This document shows positions 18,038 to 26,361 of a DNA stretch of 64,000 nucleotides, piece after piece. The stretch lies in the IMG/VR virus record IMGVR_UViG_3300050121_000032, positions 1 to 64,000 of that record. One strand, 5' to 3'. Under the pieces are notes generated by a model. That model saw nothing but the letters and a program-made list of their open reading frames with translations, did not search any database and was not told where the DNA came from. How positions within the stretch are numbered: position 1 is the first letter of the stretch; the number at the start of each line of letters is the position of its first letter. The position numbers and the translations under genes were made by a program. Source of the stretch: a virus.

Positions 18038-18204
18038 TGGCCGCCAAGAAGAAGCCAGTGGTGCATATAGACGATGGCGAGTGGGTCACCGTCGCGTGGT
18101 CAGGCCAGCACGAAGAGTGCTGCGAGTGTGGCCTGAAGCACCGTGTGGACTTCCGGGTTGCCGATGGTGGCAAGCTGCAGTTCAGAGCAACGAGGGTCAA
18201 ATGA
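18037..18204 (+). CDS. small zinc-ribbon-like protein
   Basis: 55 aa. A CCECGLKH motif (residues 28-35) with upstream His could bind zinc. Coupled at both ends by overlapping start and stop codons. Function unknown. Confidence 0.6.
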   Translation: MAAKKKPVVHIDDGEWVTVAWSGQHEECCECGLKHRVDFRVADGGKLQFRATRVK

Positions 18205-18416
18205 CATACCTCGCACCGATACTGGTCGTCTTCAGTCTGGTGTGCCTAACGGCACCGGACGGCAACCCCGTCTGGGTCACCCGCGAGGCCGTCATCTCGG
18301 TCGGTAATGCGGCGGACTGCGCCAAGGGCTCCAACGCCAAGATCGGTCTCAACCAAGGCACCATGTGCGTGCAGGAGACCCCGCAGCAGGTCCTCAAGAA
18401 GCTGGAAGAGAAGTGA
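18201..18416 (+). CDS. small secreted or membrane-tethered protein
   Basis: 71 aa from ATGA overlap. The N-terminus (MTYLAPILVVFSLVCLTA) is a signal peptide or anchor; two later Cys residues could form a disulfide in the periplasm. Its layout is like the 44138 gene. Candidate superinfection or lysis accessory factor, on layout alone. Confidence 0.55.
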   Translation: MTYLAPILVVFSLVCLTAPDGNPVWVTREAVISVGNAADCAKGSNAKIGLNQGTMCVQETPQQVLKKLEEK

Positions 18417-18568
18417 CCTCGTCGTGGATCATCGCGCTGGTGGGGCTGCTCTATGCGGCTACAGTGGTCTCATTGATGCGGGAGCACGAGCCGTGGAAAG
18501 CGCTGATCTTCACTGGATACACGATCGGACAGATCGGATTTTATTTCGACATCACGCGGGGCGTTTAG
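18413..18568 (+). CDS. small two-helix membrane protein
   Basis: 51 aa from GTG overlapping the upstream stop (GTGA). Two hydrophobic stretches (WIIALVGLLYAATVV and LIFTGYTIGQIGFYF). It is the last rightward gene and overlaps the leftward gene end by 17 bases, so the two arms converge here. Confidence 0.6.
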   Translation: MTSSWIIALVGLLYAATVVSLMREHEPWKALIFTGYTIGQIGFYFDITRGV

Positions 18569-18779
18569 GGCGCGGCGTCGGCCACGCCTCCTCGGCCTTG
18601 TAAGGTCCTTTTTGGATCGTGATCCGCATGCCGGGCGTGATCTGTACCAGCACCTCATCCCACGACTTCCCTGCCGCCTGCACCATCTTGTTGGCCGCCC
18701 TGATACACGACAGGGCCTCCGCGTCGTTGTCGGACTGGCTCAAGGCCAGCAGCTTCGCCAGTCGGGCCCGGTCAATCAC
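18552..18779 (-). CDS. DUF2786-like small protein
   Basis: 75 aa from GTG that overlaps the primase stop (GTGA). The core LAKLLALSQSDNDAEAL matches the DUF2786 helix pattern. Such proteins often accompany phage replication or modification genes; no reaction is known. It is the last gene of the leftward arm. Confidence 0.65.
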   Translation of the reverse strand: MIDRARLAKLLALSQSDNDAEALSCIRAANKMVQAAGKSWDEVLVQITPGMRITIQKGPYKAEEAWPTPRPKRPA

Positions 18780-21700
18780 CGCACAGCTCCCTGTACGAAC
18801 GCCGCGACACTCGCCGCGGTCGCGAGCCCGTTACCGTCCACGGTAAGTCCGGTCTCGATCTGCTCGTCGACGATCTCGACGCCAGCCTCGATCTTCACCT
18901 TCTCCTCGGGCGCGGTGAAGTTGATCATGTATTCCCACAGCGGCGTGTTGGGCTTGATGTTCAGCACGAGGCAGTGCTCACGCAGCGGCGGGTGGGACGT
19001 GCCCGACAACAACTGCAGCTTCTGCTGGGTCATGCCGAACTCCTGACGCATCGAAGCGAAGACCTGCGCGTCGGAGAACTTCATCTTGACCAGCCAGTCG
19101 CTGAAGTCGCGCGAGGCGATCACCAGCTGGTGATTGGCGATGGCGAACCGGAACTCGATGCCGCCCTGCATGTTGGTGGGTTGGGTCGGACCCCGGATGA
19201 TCTGCACGGGCTTGGGCGGCCGGCCCTTCTCGTTGTGCATGTAGTTCGTCCAGATGCCGCGCGCCGCCGCCTCACGTTCTTTAAGGTAGCGGGCCAGCAC
19301 GTCCTCACTGTTGTCGATCTCGCCGCCCTGTGCGTACTGCTCGCGCGCCACGATGTTCTCGTTGTAGACCTTGTACATGAAGTCCTCGGTCTGGTCGGGG
19401 TCGACATCGAGCCCCAGCTGCTTGGCGTACTTCGCCGCCAGCGTCATGATGGCCACGGTCGTGATCCAGTAGCGCTCCGACTTCTTGCCACCAGACTTGG
19501 ACTGCACCTCGTTGCATTTCAGCCGGAACTCCTCGGCAATCGCCGCATGGTTCTGGGCCAAGAATTTCGCATACAGAAGCCCCATGTGGCCGAAGTTGCG
19601 GTTGGTGCCCGACAGCAGCATCTCGGCGTCGGCATCGTTCAGCTGGCCGGGGCCACCGTTGATCCGCTTCACCTCCCACTCCAGCACCCGCATCTGCGAG
19701 GCGGTCGTGTTGAGGTTGTCCTTGCGCAGGAAACTGACGAGGCTGTCATTGGCGAGGTAGTGCAGCATCAGCTGGAACATGCCGACTTCCTGATGCTGTT
19801 TGCCGTCCTTCATGCGCGACTTCTCTTTGCCGCCATCCAGCTCGTGCATCACCGTCTTGAACTTCTTCCGCATCTCGTCGTCGGTGATCTCGTCCCAGTA
19901 GAAGGGGAGATGCCGCAGTGTCTTCATCATGCTGGCGATGCTGTTGGGTGTCGCACGCTCGGTGATCTTGGTCGCGAGAGGATGGCCCCAGACAGAGAGC
20001 CCGATACGGCTCGCCGATGACTTGCCGGCGCCGCTGTCACGCCCGTAGGCGGAGAGCACCGCGGTGTTCTTGCCGTTGAGGTACAGCAGCGGCGAGGCGA
20101 AGGCCATGAGCAGGATCGTGTTCAGCTCGGCGCGCTTCTGCCCGGTGATGACCGTCGTCGCCTTCATCCAGTCTTCCATGGTGCCGGTCGGTGTGTACAT
20201 CTGGACGAAGGTGGGGTCGACTGCGCCGCATGGGCGCTCGGTCCCGTCGTCCATGAAGATTTTGCCGCCGTAGGCGAAGCCTCGTACCTTGCCATCTTCC
20301 TCGTGCCAACCGAATGGGATCGTCTGTTGTGCTGCCGCGTGGGCTCGCAATTTGCCGATGGTGCTCAAGAAAAACTCCTTCAGGAACCGTTCGCCTCTGA
20401 TGTCGATCAGGACCCGCTTCTGGCTGAGGTACGCCGAGAAGCCCTGCTTGCAAACTTCGCCCATGTCCACCGACACCTGATCCTCAAACCCCTTGTCCAT
20501 GGACGCGGTGAAGTTCAGGTGCTCGCCGGGGTGCTTCTGCAGCCAGAACCCTTTGAGCTGGCATTGGAACAGCGGGATCATCGCGGTGTTGAGTTCACCG
20601 TCCTTCTCGATCTCGATCACTTTACAGATCAGACCGTCGTCATTCAACTCGAAGCTGGCGGGCAGCATCGAGGCAGCGGCCGCCGGCGACTGCACCGCGG
20701 GGCTTACCGTCGCGGTAACCGGCGTCGGTCTTATGTTGAGCGGTGATTTGCCCTTCGCGAAGAGCGGGCACGACGCGCACGATTTGCAGCCAGCGCCCTG
20801 AATGGTTGCACAAGAGGGATATCCAATTCCGCGATCATGTCGCTCAGCCATCTTGCGATCGTAGAGCGCCTGTGTGTCAGCCGCGGAATACGATGGGTGT
20901 CCCTGTGATATCCGGTGCGCGATGTCATTGCCGTTCTCCATGAAGGTGCTGCAGAGCACGGAGTACATCCACAGCGGCTGGTCGTAGTCCCGGCCTCCGG
21001 TGGTCAGGGCTTCGCGCAGGAAGCCGCACTGGCGGAAGATCGGGAACGGGTCGAGCAGGTTGTCGGCGTTCTTGTTGATGCCGGCGTCGAGGCCGGGCTC
21101 ACCCTTGAGGGCAGCGAATAGCGGGTGCGGCTTGCCGAAGGTGGCGAGCGTCACACCCTCGGCGAAGATCGAGGGAGCCGATGACTGCACATGTGCAGGA
21201 CCGGCAACGGCGAACTGCTTCAGAAAATCCAGCTGGGCGAAGTCGTACATAGCCAGCGGCAGCGGGGCGAGCGTCACCTCGCGCGGCGGGTCGTACTTGT
21301 GATTGAGGGTGCCCGGCACCCGCAGGATGCGGGCGATGTCGGTGGTCAGGCCAGTGTCGCACTTGATGGCGTTAGCGAGGAGCAGCTGCTTCAACCCGCT
21401 GGCGTATGGGAGCCACTCTGCTGGCTGCAGGGGCGTCTTGCTGATCCAGTAGATGTGGAGCCCGCCGCCAGAGCGCACGATGGCGCTGGGCGTTGGCAGC
21501 TTCACGGTCTTGGCAAACAACAGGATGCTCTTAAGAGCATCCTCCTCGGTGCCGTAATGCTTGGGGTCGTTGGCCTTGACGTCGCAGTCGATCCAGATCG
21601 CCTTCTGGGCGATGGCGTTGGATGCGAGCCGCACCGCCTTCGGCTTGCCCTTTTTGTTGACGCCGGCCGTTGACTGCAGCGATGTGCAGAACCAGACGTC

Positions 21701-21907
21701 CTTGAACTTGTTGCCGGCGACGATCCAGCCAGCTCGGTTGACGAACTCGGTGACGTCCCGGAACGGCCAGCCCATGCCCTTCGTCAGCCCGGTCTTGGGG
21801 GGCTGCGCGGGCATGGAATAGTGGAGATTTACATACCCGACATCATTAGGACCGGGCCACGCAACCACATTCGCCAAGAAGGCTGATACGGCGTTCCAGT
21901 CAGTCAT
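18776..21907 (-). CDS. primase-helicase fusion (RepB/prim-pol-like N-terminus, DUF927-type ATPase)
   Basis: 1043 aa from the ATG at 21907, coupled to the HNH gene by ATGA. The N-terminal half has archaeo-eukaryotic-type primase signs: WIDCDV (metal-binding D-x-D about 107-109), SGGGLHIYW (146-154) and ILRVPGTLNHK. A Cys-rich linker (CKSCASCP) follows. The C-terminal half is a DUF927/D5-like helicase: Walker A GRDSGAGKSS (about 620) and Walker B YWDEITDD (about 668). It would unwind and prime at phage forks with the PolA at 31500. It carries two dyads and a long perfect palindrome at 21522. Confidence 0.82.
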   Translation of the reverse strand: MTDWNAVSAFLANVVAWPGPNDVGYVNLHYSMPAQPPKTGLTKGMGWPFRDVTEFVNRAGWIVAGNKFKDVWFCTSLQSTAGVNKKGKPKAVRLASNAIAQKAIWIDCDVKANDPKHYGTEEDALKSILLFAKTVKLPTPSAIVRSGGGLHIYWISKTPLQPAEWLPYASGLKQLLLANAIKCDTGLTTDIARILRVPGTLNHKYDPPREVTLAPLPLAMYDFAQLDFLKQFAVAGPAHVQSSAPSIFAEGVTLATFGKPHPLFAALKGEPGLDAGINKNADNLLDPFPIFRQCGFLREALTTGGRDYDQPLWMYSVLCSTFMENGNDIAHRISQGHPSYSAADTQALYDRKMAERHDRGIGYPSCATIQGAGCKSCASCPLFAKGKSPLNIRPTPVTATVSPAVQSPAAAASMLPASFELNDDGLICKVIEIEKDGELNTAMIPLFQCQLKGFWLQKHPGEHLNFTASMDKGFEDQVSVDMGEVCKQGFSAYLSQKRVLIDIRGERFLKEFFLSTIGKLRAHAAAQQTIPFGWHEEDGKVRGFAYGGKIFMDDGTERPCGAVDPTFVQMYTPTGTMEDWMKATTVITGQKRAELNTILLMAFASPLLYLNGKNTAVLSAYGRDSGAGKSSASRIGLSVWGHPLATKITERATPNSIASMMKTLRHLPFYWDEITDDEMRKKFKTVMHELDGGKEKSRMKDGKQHQEVGMFQLMLHYLANDSLVSFLRKDNLNTTASQMRVLEWEVKRINGGPGQLNDADAEMLLSGTNRNFGHMGLLYAKFLAQNHAAIAEEFRLKCNEVQSKSGGKKSERYWITTVAIMTLAAKYAKQLGLDVDPDQTEDFMYKVYNENIVAREQYAQGGEIDNSEDVLARYLKEREAAARGIWTNYMHNEKGRPPKPVQIIRGPTQPTNMQGGIEFRFAIANHQLVIASRDFSDWLVKMKFSDAQVFASMRQEFGMTQQKLQLLSGTSHPPLREHCLVLNIKPNTPLWEYMINFTAPEEKVKIEAGVEIVDEQIETGLTVDGNGLATAASVAAFVQGAVR
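18831..18846. promoter_or_regulatory. dispersed dyad variant with 4-base spacer
   Basis: TTACCG-TCCA-CGGTAA: both arms perfect but one base longer in the centre than all other copies, near the 3' end of the primase-helicase gene and 52 bases before the GTG at 18779. Confidence 0.6.
20704..20718. promoter_or_regulatory. dispersed dyad, spacer TCG, intragenic
   Basis: Perfect arms inside the primase-helicase linker; read on the minus strand as V-T-A-T-V. Confidence 0.85.
21522..21543. repeat. perfect 22-bp palindrome in primase gene
   Basis: Left arm AGGATGCTCTT and its exact reverse complement with no spacer. It lies in codons for EDALKSILL of the primase domain. Arms this long are not expected by chance in 64 kb and differ from the TTACCG family. 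Confidence 0.7.
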
Positions 21908-22296
21908 TTGGAAAACCACTCTGCGGCCTGACGTAAAAGGCGTGGGTCGTCTCTAAAGCGCCCGCCACCGTTGTTGCAGTTGAGACATAGGATGCCGCGC
22001 ACATAGCCGGGATCGCCCTTCTTTTTCTTGTGGTTGTGGTCTACGTGCCAGTGCTTGCTGACTGGGTCGGGGGATCGGCATATACCACAGCGGTGTTGCT
22101 GCTCCATTAAGAGGATATCGTACTGATCCTGAGTTAGCCCATACACACGCAGAACCCGGAGCGCCTTCTTACGCCCCGGAAATTTCGCGTAAGCAACCTT
22201 CTGCTCTCGACAGGCTCTCGCGATGGCCGCCGCACGGAAGTCTGGGTCCGTGCGGTACCGTTCTTTCCACCGCGAATATTTAGCGGCGTTCGGCAT
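21904..22296 (-). CDS. endonuclease VII-type HNH nuclease, probable homing gene
   Basis: 130 aa. CxxC in CGICRSPD, DHNH in WHVDHNH, a second CxxC in LCLNCN and the RDDPRLLRQAAEW tail are the endonuclease VII pattern. It sits between the primase and the Cys-cluster gene with an ATGA overlap downstream and a 1-base gap upstream, so its insertion preserved translation of the neighbours. Same family as 4111 and 57434 but divergent. Confidence 0.88.
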   Translation of the reverse strand: MPNAAKYSRWKERYRTDPDFRAAAIARACREQKVAYAKFPGRKKALRVLRVYGLTQDQYDILLMEQQHRCGICRSPDPVSKHWHVDHNHKKKKGDPGYVRGILCLNCNNGGGRFRDDPRLLRQAAEWFSK

Positions 22297-22297
22297 C

Positions 22298-23467
22298 TTA
22301 AGCCTTCGGCAGGAGGGCCGCTACGCGCGCATCGAGCAGAGCATCCGTCTCCTCGGGCTCGCCGGTGTCGGCGACCGTGTTCAGCTCCGCAGCTGCTACG
22401 GTCTGGACGGGCTGCTCCACACCGAACCCGGTGTCGATCGCGGCGCCAGCCGATGCAACAGGCCCAGCACTTACCGTCCCGGTAAGCGCGCCGAACCCGG
22501 TGTCGACATGAGCGGCCGCGGCAGCTTCCTCGGCGGCCTTGCGGGCAGCTTCGGCTTTGGCAGCAGCTTCAGCAGCAGCAGCCTTGGCGGCAGCTTCAGC
22601 AGCGAGCTTCGCAGCAGCGTCAGACGCAGCCTTGGCCACACGAGCAGCTTCGACAGCGGCAGCGTCCACCACGTTGCCAGCGGGCGTGGCAGCGGTCGCA
22701 GCAGCAGCCGGGCGGTGCGCCCCGATCTCGGTCTCGCCGGTGATGCGCAGCGACAGCGGGTCGTCACGCATGGGCAGGACCAGCGGGGCTTCCTTGTCCG
22801 TCAACGCCTGCAGGGCCCGGAAGGTCATCTGCGGGTGCGGCTTCTCGGGGTTGAACCCGATCCGCGTGATGAAGGACGCGAAGTGGAAGCCCTGTGCCGC
22901 CATGCCTTCACCCAGCAGGGCAAGGTCGTTGAGCGATGCAGCGGGCACGCGCAGGAAGACGGGCTCCATGAGCGGGGCGCCCAGCAGACGCGCGGTCAGG
23001 CTCGGCAGGACCAGCACAGCCAGACGCTTGTAGTCGGAGCAGTCGCGGGTCTTGCGGCCGTCCGGGTTCACCTTGAACACGTTCTTGGGGCAGATCGCGC
23101 AGGCCGTGGACTGCGGCGTGGCGATGTCGGCGTCGGGCGTGACACCGTCGAGCGCCGCGCAAACCGGGCGCGTACCGATAGCGCCGTCGGAGTACGTGCC
23201 CGGCGGGTAGTAGCTCTTCGACTTGTTCGGTAATTGTCTCAAGACAATTACGTCTAAAAAAGCAGCCGGCGAGCCGTCATCGGGGCGGGTGAAGGTATAG
23301 GTCTCACCGCGCAGGCGGAGCGTCCAGACTTTGCCCTTATAGCCGATGATGCCGTAGCTCGAACCGATACCATCGGCCAAGCTCTCGGAGTGCGGGTCCA
23401 GTGCAGCGAACGCTGCAGCGGGCGCCATGCCTTTGAACGCGGAGATGTTCATCATATCAGTAGACAT
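22298..23467 (-). CDS. Cys-cluster protein with Ala-rich coiled coil, candidate ssDNA-binding
   Basis: 389 aa. Residues 1-240 hold a globular domain with CAICPKNVF...CSDYKRL, a cysteine cluster typical of a phage protein family found beside helicases. Residues about 255-325 are an Ala/Lys/Glu coiled coil. The C-terminus is acidic (EPEETDALLDARV), as in single-strand binding proteins that recruit partners. Location between helicase and primase fits ssDNA binding or recombination, but this is inference. Starts at ATG with GAAGGA upstream, 23 bases after the dyad at 23490. Confidence 0.55.
   Translation of the reverse strand: MSTDMMNISAFKGMAPAAAFAALDPHSESLADGIGSSYGIIGYKGKVWTLRLRGETYTFTRPDDGSPAAFLDVIVLRQLPNKSKSYYPPGTYSDGAIGTRPVCAALDGVTPDADIATPQSTACAICPKNVFKVNPDGRKTRDCSDYKRLAVLVLPSLTARLLGAPLMEPVFLRVPAASLNDLALLGEGMAAQGFHFASFITRIGFNPEKPHPQMTFRALQALTDKEAPLVLPMRDDPLSLRITGETEIGAHRPAAAATAATPAGNVVDAAAVEAARVAKAASDAAAKLAAEAAAKAAAAEAAAKAEAARKAAEEAAAAAHVDTGFGALTGTVSAGPVASAGAAIDTGFGVEQPVQTVAAAELNTVADTGEPEETDALLDARVAALLPKA
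22471..22485. promoter_or_regulatory. dispersed dyad, spacer TCC, intragenic
   Basis: Perfect arms in the Cys-cluster gene, read as L-T-G-T-V. It is the only perfect copy whose third spacer base is not a purine. Confidence 0.75.
23230..23251. repeat. AT-rich inverted repeat, 10-bp arms
   Basis: GTAATTGTCT, two bases, then its exact reverse complement, inside the Cys-cluster gene. It is much more AT-rich than the surrounding coding sequence, and could be a regulatory site or hairpin. Confidence 0.6.
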
Positions 23468-23489
23468 AGAAGTGGTTCCTTCGTTGGGT

Positions 23490-23504
23490 TTACCGCGGCG
23501 GTAA
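23490..23504. promoter_or_regulatory. dispersed dyad, spacer CGG, intergenic
   Basis: Perfect arms in the 38-base gap between two leftward genes, 22 bases upstream of the ATG at 23467 and next to its ribosome site. Confidence 0.85.
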
Positions 23505-23505
23505 C

Positions 23506-23940
23506 TTAGGTGCCGGAAGCGCGGCGCACTCCGACAGTGCTGATCGCACTCAGATTGACCCCGGGGGGTAGGGTTCCATGCTCGGAAACATAGTCACGGA
23601 CGGAGGTCACGTTGGCCTTGCGGTCGAGGAGGTCGTAGCTCTCGGTGTCTTTGACGAACTTCATGAAGGCTTCCGGGTCCGCGAGCGAGGCACTGTACCG
23701 GGTCGTGGTGTAACAGGTGCCGTAGGTGGTCTTGACGCTGTCAGCGCCAGCGGTCTCCATGAACTCTTGCAGCCATCCGGTTAACATATTCTGAAGTTCG
23801 ACGAGCGGCTTGATCTGCAAATCGTGCTTGTCGTTCGCAGCTTTGATCGCGTCACGCACGCGAATGTACTCACTGATGCGCTGTTCGACCTTCACCTTTA
23901 CAGCCGTGTCCGTGTCCGGGGCCGGTGCAGTTTCAGACAT
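23506..23940 (-). CDS. coiled-coil phage protein, unknown (Gp157/Gam-like layout)
   Basis: 144 aa; ATG with AAAGGAG upstream. An N-terminal coiled coil (about 15-65) is followed by a small alpha/beta part with YGTCYTTTRYSASLADP and ERK-like DLLDRKANVTSV. Similar proteins precede phage helicases and single-strand binding proteins, and the layout resembles Gp157 or Gam-like nuclease inhibitors. No function is proven. Confidence 0.6.
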   Translation of the reverse strand: MSETAPAPDTDTAVKVKVEQRISEYIRVRDAIKAANDKHDLQIKPLVELQNMLTGWLQEFMETAGADSVKTTYGTCYTTTRYSASLADPEAFMKFVKDTESYDLLDRKANVTSVRDYVSEHGTLPPGVNLSAISTVGVRRASGT

Positions 23941-23992
23941 GTAAGTTCTCCTTTGTTTGCAGGGGTTATTGTGATCTGGCGCGTCGGGCAAA

Positions 23993-25540
23993 CTACGCTG
24001 CGCCGGTGGCTTCTCCCAACATCTCCAGCAGCATGTTCTGGACCTTCTCTTTTCGCTGCAGGAGGGCGTATATTTTCTTCTCCACTGGTGTGGACTGGAG
24101 GTGGAGGATTTTCTGTTTGTAGCGTTGCCCGACGCGCGTGATGCGGGCGTTAGCCTGCTCGTAGATTTCGAGGCTCGTGATCGGGAGATACCAGATGATG
24201 GTGTCGGCGGCCGTCAGCGTCAGACCGTGGGCCACACAAACCGGATGCGCCAGCAGCACCTTGTATTTGGTCGTGTGCTGGAACAGGTTGAACAGCTCGC
24301 CGCGTCCGGACACATCTCCGTGAACGATAGCGTGCTCGATCCCGGCGGCTTCAAGAATTGGTGATAGGCCTTCGATGGCATGGCGGAAGGGGACATAGAC
24401 GATCACCTTGCGCTCGTTTTCGTTGATCAGGTCGACCAGCATCTGGTGGCGTGGCATCGGCTCGTCTGGCTTGAAGACTGGGATCGCCCCGAGTGGATTG
24501 GCGTAGACCCAGCCGCCGCTCACCTGCAGCAACTTGCCCATCGCCACGGCCGCATTGACTGCCGTGACTTGCCCGCCAGCCACATCGGCTTTGAACTCGG
24601 TCGCCAGCGTCTTGTAGACCTTGCTCTGCAGTGGGGTCATCGGCACGTCGATGGTGCGCGAGATTACCTCGGGCAGCTCCACCACGGCATCCAGATCGAA
24701 CCGCACGTTTGGCTGCAGCATGCGCATGGCACGCTCGATCGCCTCAGGCTTCGGCACCCACTTAAAATTGTTGATCTTGTTCATCAGCATTTCCTGCGCC
24801 TGCCGGAAATACTTTGGTGCGGTGTTGGGCGTCACGATCTTGGCCTGCGCCCAGACGTCGGTAGGTTCGTTGGGCATCGGTCTTCCAGTGAGGCCCCAAA
24901 CAATCTTGAAGCGTTCGGCGAATTTTCGCATATGCTTGGAACGATCCGAATTATTGCGGTAAACAGCAAGCTCATCAAGACAAAGCACGTCAATGTCAGT
25001 GCGGAGGCTAAGCTCGGCCGCGATCGTCTTGAGCCCGTCGTGGTTGATGACGTAGATGTCGGCGTCGGAGGCGAGGGCTTCGAGCCGCTTTGCTTTTGTG
25101 CCATGGAGGATTGCTACCTTTATATTGGGCAGGGTCGAGAACGCCTCGGCCTGCCATACGAACCGGAGCGTCGAGAGGGTGGCCACAACGAGCATCTTGC
25201 CGCAGTAGCCCTTACCGTGAAGGTAATCCCAAGCCCACAGCGTGCTCTTCGTCTTGCCGGTCCCCATCGAGTTGAGGACGTAGCTGCGCGGCGCGGTCGT
25301 CATCATGTCCATCGTGCGCCGCTGCACGGCGAACGGCTTGACGTGTCCGAAGTCGTAGTAGCACAGCATCGGGTTCGGCACCTTGTGCCCCAGATGCCGC
25401 AGCATGATGGTCTCTTGCAGGCCGTGCGGCACCACCAGAGCAGCATCGTCCAACGACAACGCACTCGGGAACATGTTCTCGGTCTTCGGATCGCGTGGGA
25501 TCACGAGGGCTTGGTTGGGCCGGGAGATTTTGATACTCAT
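23993..25540 (-). CDS. SNF2-like superfamily 2 DNA helicase/translocase
   Basis: 515 aa. Walker A MGTGKTKST (92-100), motif II CLDEL (188-192), motif III-like GLTGRP, and motif VI ANARITRVGQ place it with SF2 SNF2-like enzymes. It would move along duplex DNA using ATP during replication or recombination. The start at 25540 is coupled to the zinc-ribbon gene by ATGA and has AGAGAAAAG upstream. Neighbouring genes are replication and repair functions. Confidence 0.85.
   Translation of the reverse strand: MSIKISRPNQALVIPRDPKTENMFPSALSLDDAALVVPHGLQETIMLRHLGHKVPNPMLCYYDFGHVKPFAVQRRTMDMMTTAPRSYVLNSMGTGKTKSTLWAWDYLHGKGYCGKMLVVATLSTLRFVWQAEAFSTLPNIKVAILHGTKAKRLEALASDADIYVINHDGLKTIAAELSLRTDIDVLCLDELAVYRNNSDRSKHMRKFAERFKIVWGLTGRPMPNEPTDVWAQAKIVTPNTAPKYFRQAQEMLMNKINNFKWVPKPEAIERAMRMLQPNVRFDLDAVVELPEVISRTIDVPMTPLQSKVYKTLATEFKADVAGGQVTAVNAAVAMGKLLQVSGGWVYANPLGAIPVFKPDEPMPRHQMLVDLINENERKVIVYVPFRHAIEGLSPILEAAGIEHAIVHGDVSGRGELFNLFQHTTKYKVLLAHPVCVAHGLTLTAADTIIWYLPITSLEIYEQANARITRVGQRYKQKILHLQSTPVEKKIYALLQRKEKVQNMLLEMLGEATGAA
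25212..25226. promoter_or_regulatory. dispersed dyad with one mismatch (AGGTAA)
   Basis: TTACCG-TGA-AGGTAA in the helicase gene close to the Walker A codons. One arm base differs. Confidence 0.5.
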
Positions 25541-25842
25541 CTGACTTTTCTCTTGGAGCGCAACACGGGGGTCGTCGGCGGATAGAGTTTCTGCTCGCAA
25601 GCCGGGCACCATACTAGCTCGGCCCGGTAGGATCGTTCGCAGTTGATGCAGAAGAGCAGGTCCCCGAACTGGTGGTGGAGGAAGCGGCCGGCGTCTTCCT
25701 CCTCACTCAGCCCGGTCTGTATTGGCGCGGCCCGGTTCTCGGGCTGGGGGTCGGTCACCTCAGCGAGGTGCCAATCTTCCAGCCCCAACGGGTCGCTATA
25801 GCTTGTCGGCTCGGGCAATGGCGGCCGTTTTTGAAAAGCCAT
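25537..25842 (-). CDS. small zinc-ribbon protein
   Basis: 101 aa. Two CxxC knuckles (CINC and CPAC, about residues 65-83) form a likely zinc ribbon at the C-terminal third; the N-terminal part is acidic and disordered. It overlaps the MazG gene by 47 bases and the helicase start by 4. May be a protein or DNA adaptor. Confidence 0.65.
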   Translation of the reverse strand: MAFQKRPPLPEPTSYSDPLGLEDWHLAEVTDPQPENRAAPIQTGLSEEEDAGRFLHHQFGDLLFCINCERSYRAELVWCPACEQKLYPPTTPVLRSKRKVR

Positions 25843-26143
25843 CGGGGTATCTCTTCTGCAGTTTGGTGATGTTGCCTGCGATCACGTCAGCGAACGACAC
25901 GTCCATCTTGATGCACAGCATCGTGAAGTAGTGCAGCACGTCGCCCATCTCTTCGAGCACCTTCTCGCGGTCGATGTGCTTGTCGTAGACCCACATCTTC
26001 TTCATGTGGTCGAGCACCTCCGCACTCTCGCCGGCGAGCCCTACGGCTGCGTGCAGGAAGCCGTCAGCGCCGGTGCGCTTGGACTGGAAGAGGCCGTCGA
26101 CGAACTCTCGGAAGTTAGCTTCTGTTGGGGCGATGAAGGGCAT
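25796..26143 (-). CDS. mazG: MazG-like nucleotide pyrophosphohydrolase
   Basis: 115 aa from the ATG at 26143 with GAGGAAA upstream. The pattern GLAGESAEVLDHMKK...KVLEEMGDVLHYF...AGNITKLQKRYP is the MazG fold: EExxE/ExxD metal-binding residues and the ending N...KL..R(Y/F). It hydrolyses NTP or dNTP to the monophosphate and diphosphate, possibly trimming host or modified nucleotides or lowering ppGpp. It forms a nucleotide-pool set with 30585 and 31051. Confidence 0.85.
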   Translation of the reverse strand: MPFIAPTEANFREFVDGLFQSKRTGADGFLHAAVGLAGESAEVLDHMKKMWVYDKHIDREKVLEEMGDVLHYFTMLCIKMDVSFADVIAGNITKLQKRYPDGFSKTAAIARADKL

Positions 26144-26361
26144 GGTTTGCTTTCCTCGTAAGTGATATGGGCGCGATGTCGAATTGCGGCGCTGCGCTTG
26201 GGGTCGTTGTGGTAGCGTAGCCGCTCGTAGGCGGCCCTGCACTGTTTGCACCGTCGCACGCGATACTTCTTACCGTTCTGCGGCGTGACGGTCGTGTGGC
26301 CGGTATTCGGCACGGTGAACTTGTGCCCGCGATCACAGTGGGTCTTGAGTTGGGGGGCCAT
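26041..26361 (-). CDS. small zinc-finger protein related to HNH N-termini
   Basis: 106 aa; ATG inside the end of the VRR-NUC gene. CDRGHKF and RRCKQCRAAYERLRYHNDPKR match the Cys/His N-terminal finger of phage HNH nucleases, but no nuclease core follows. The last third overlaps the MazG start region out of frame and may be readthrough of a decayed gene. The near-match dyad at 26368 lies seven bases before the start. Confidence 0.5.
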   Translation of the reverse strand: MAPQLKTHCDRGHKFTVPNTGHTTVTPQNGKKYRVRRCKQCRAAYERLRYHNDPKRSAAIRHRAHITYEESKPCPSSPQQKLTSESSSTASSSPSAPALTASCTQP

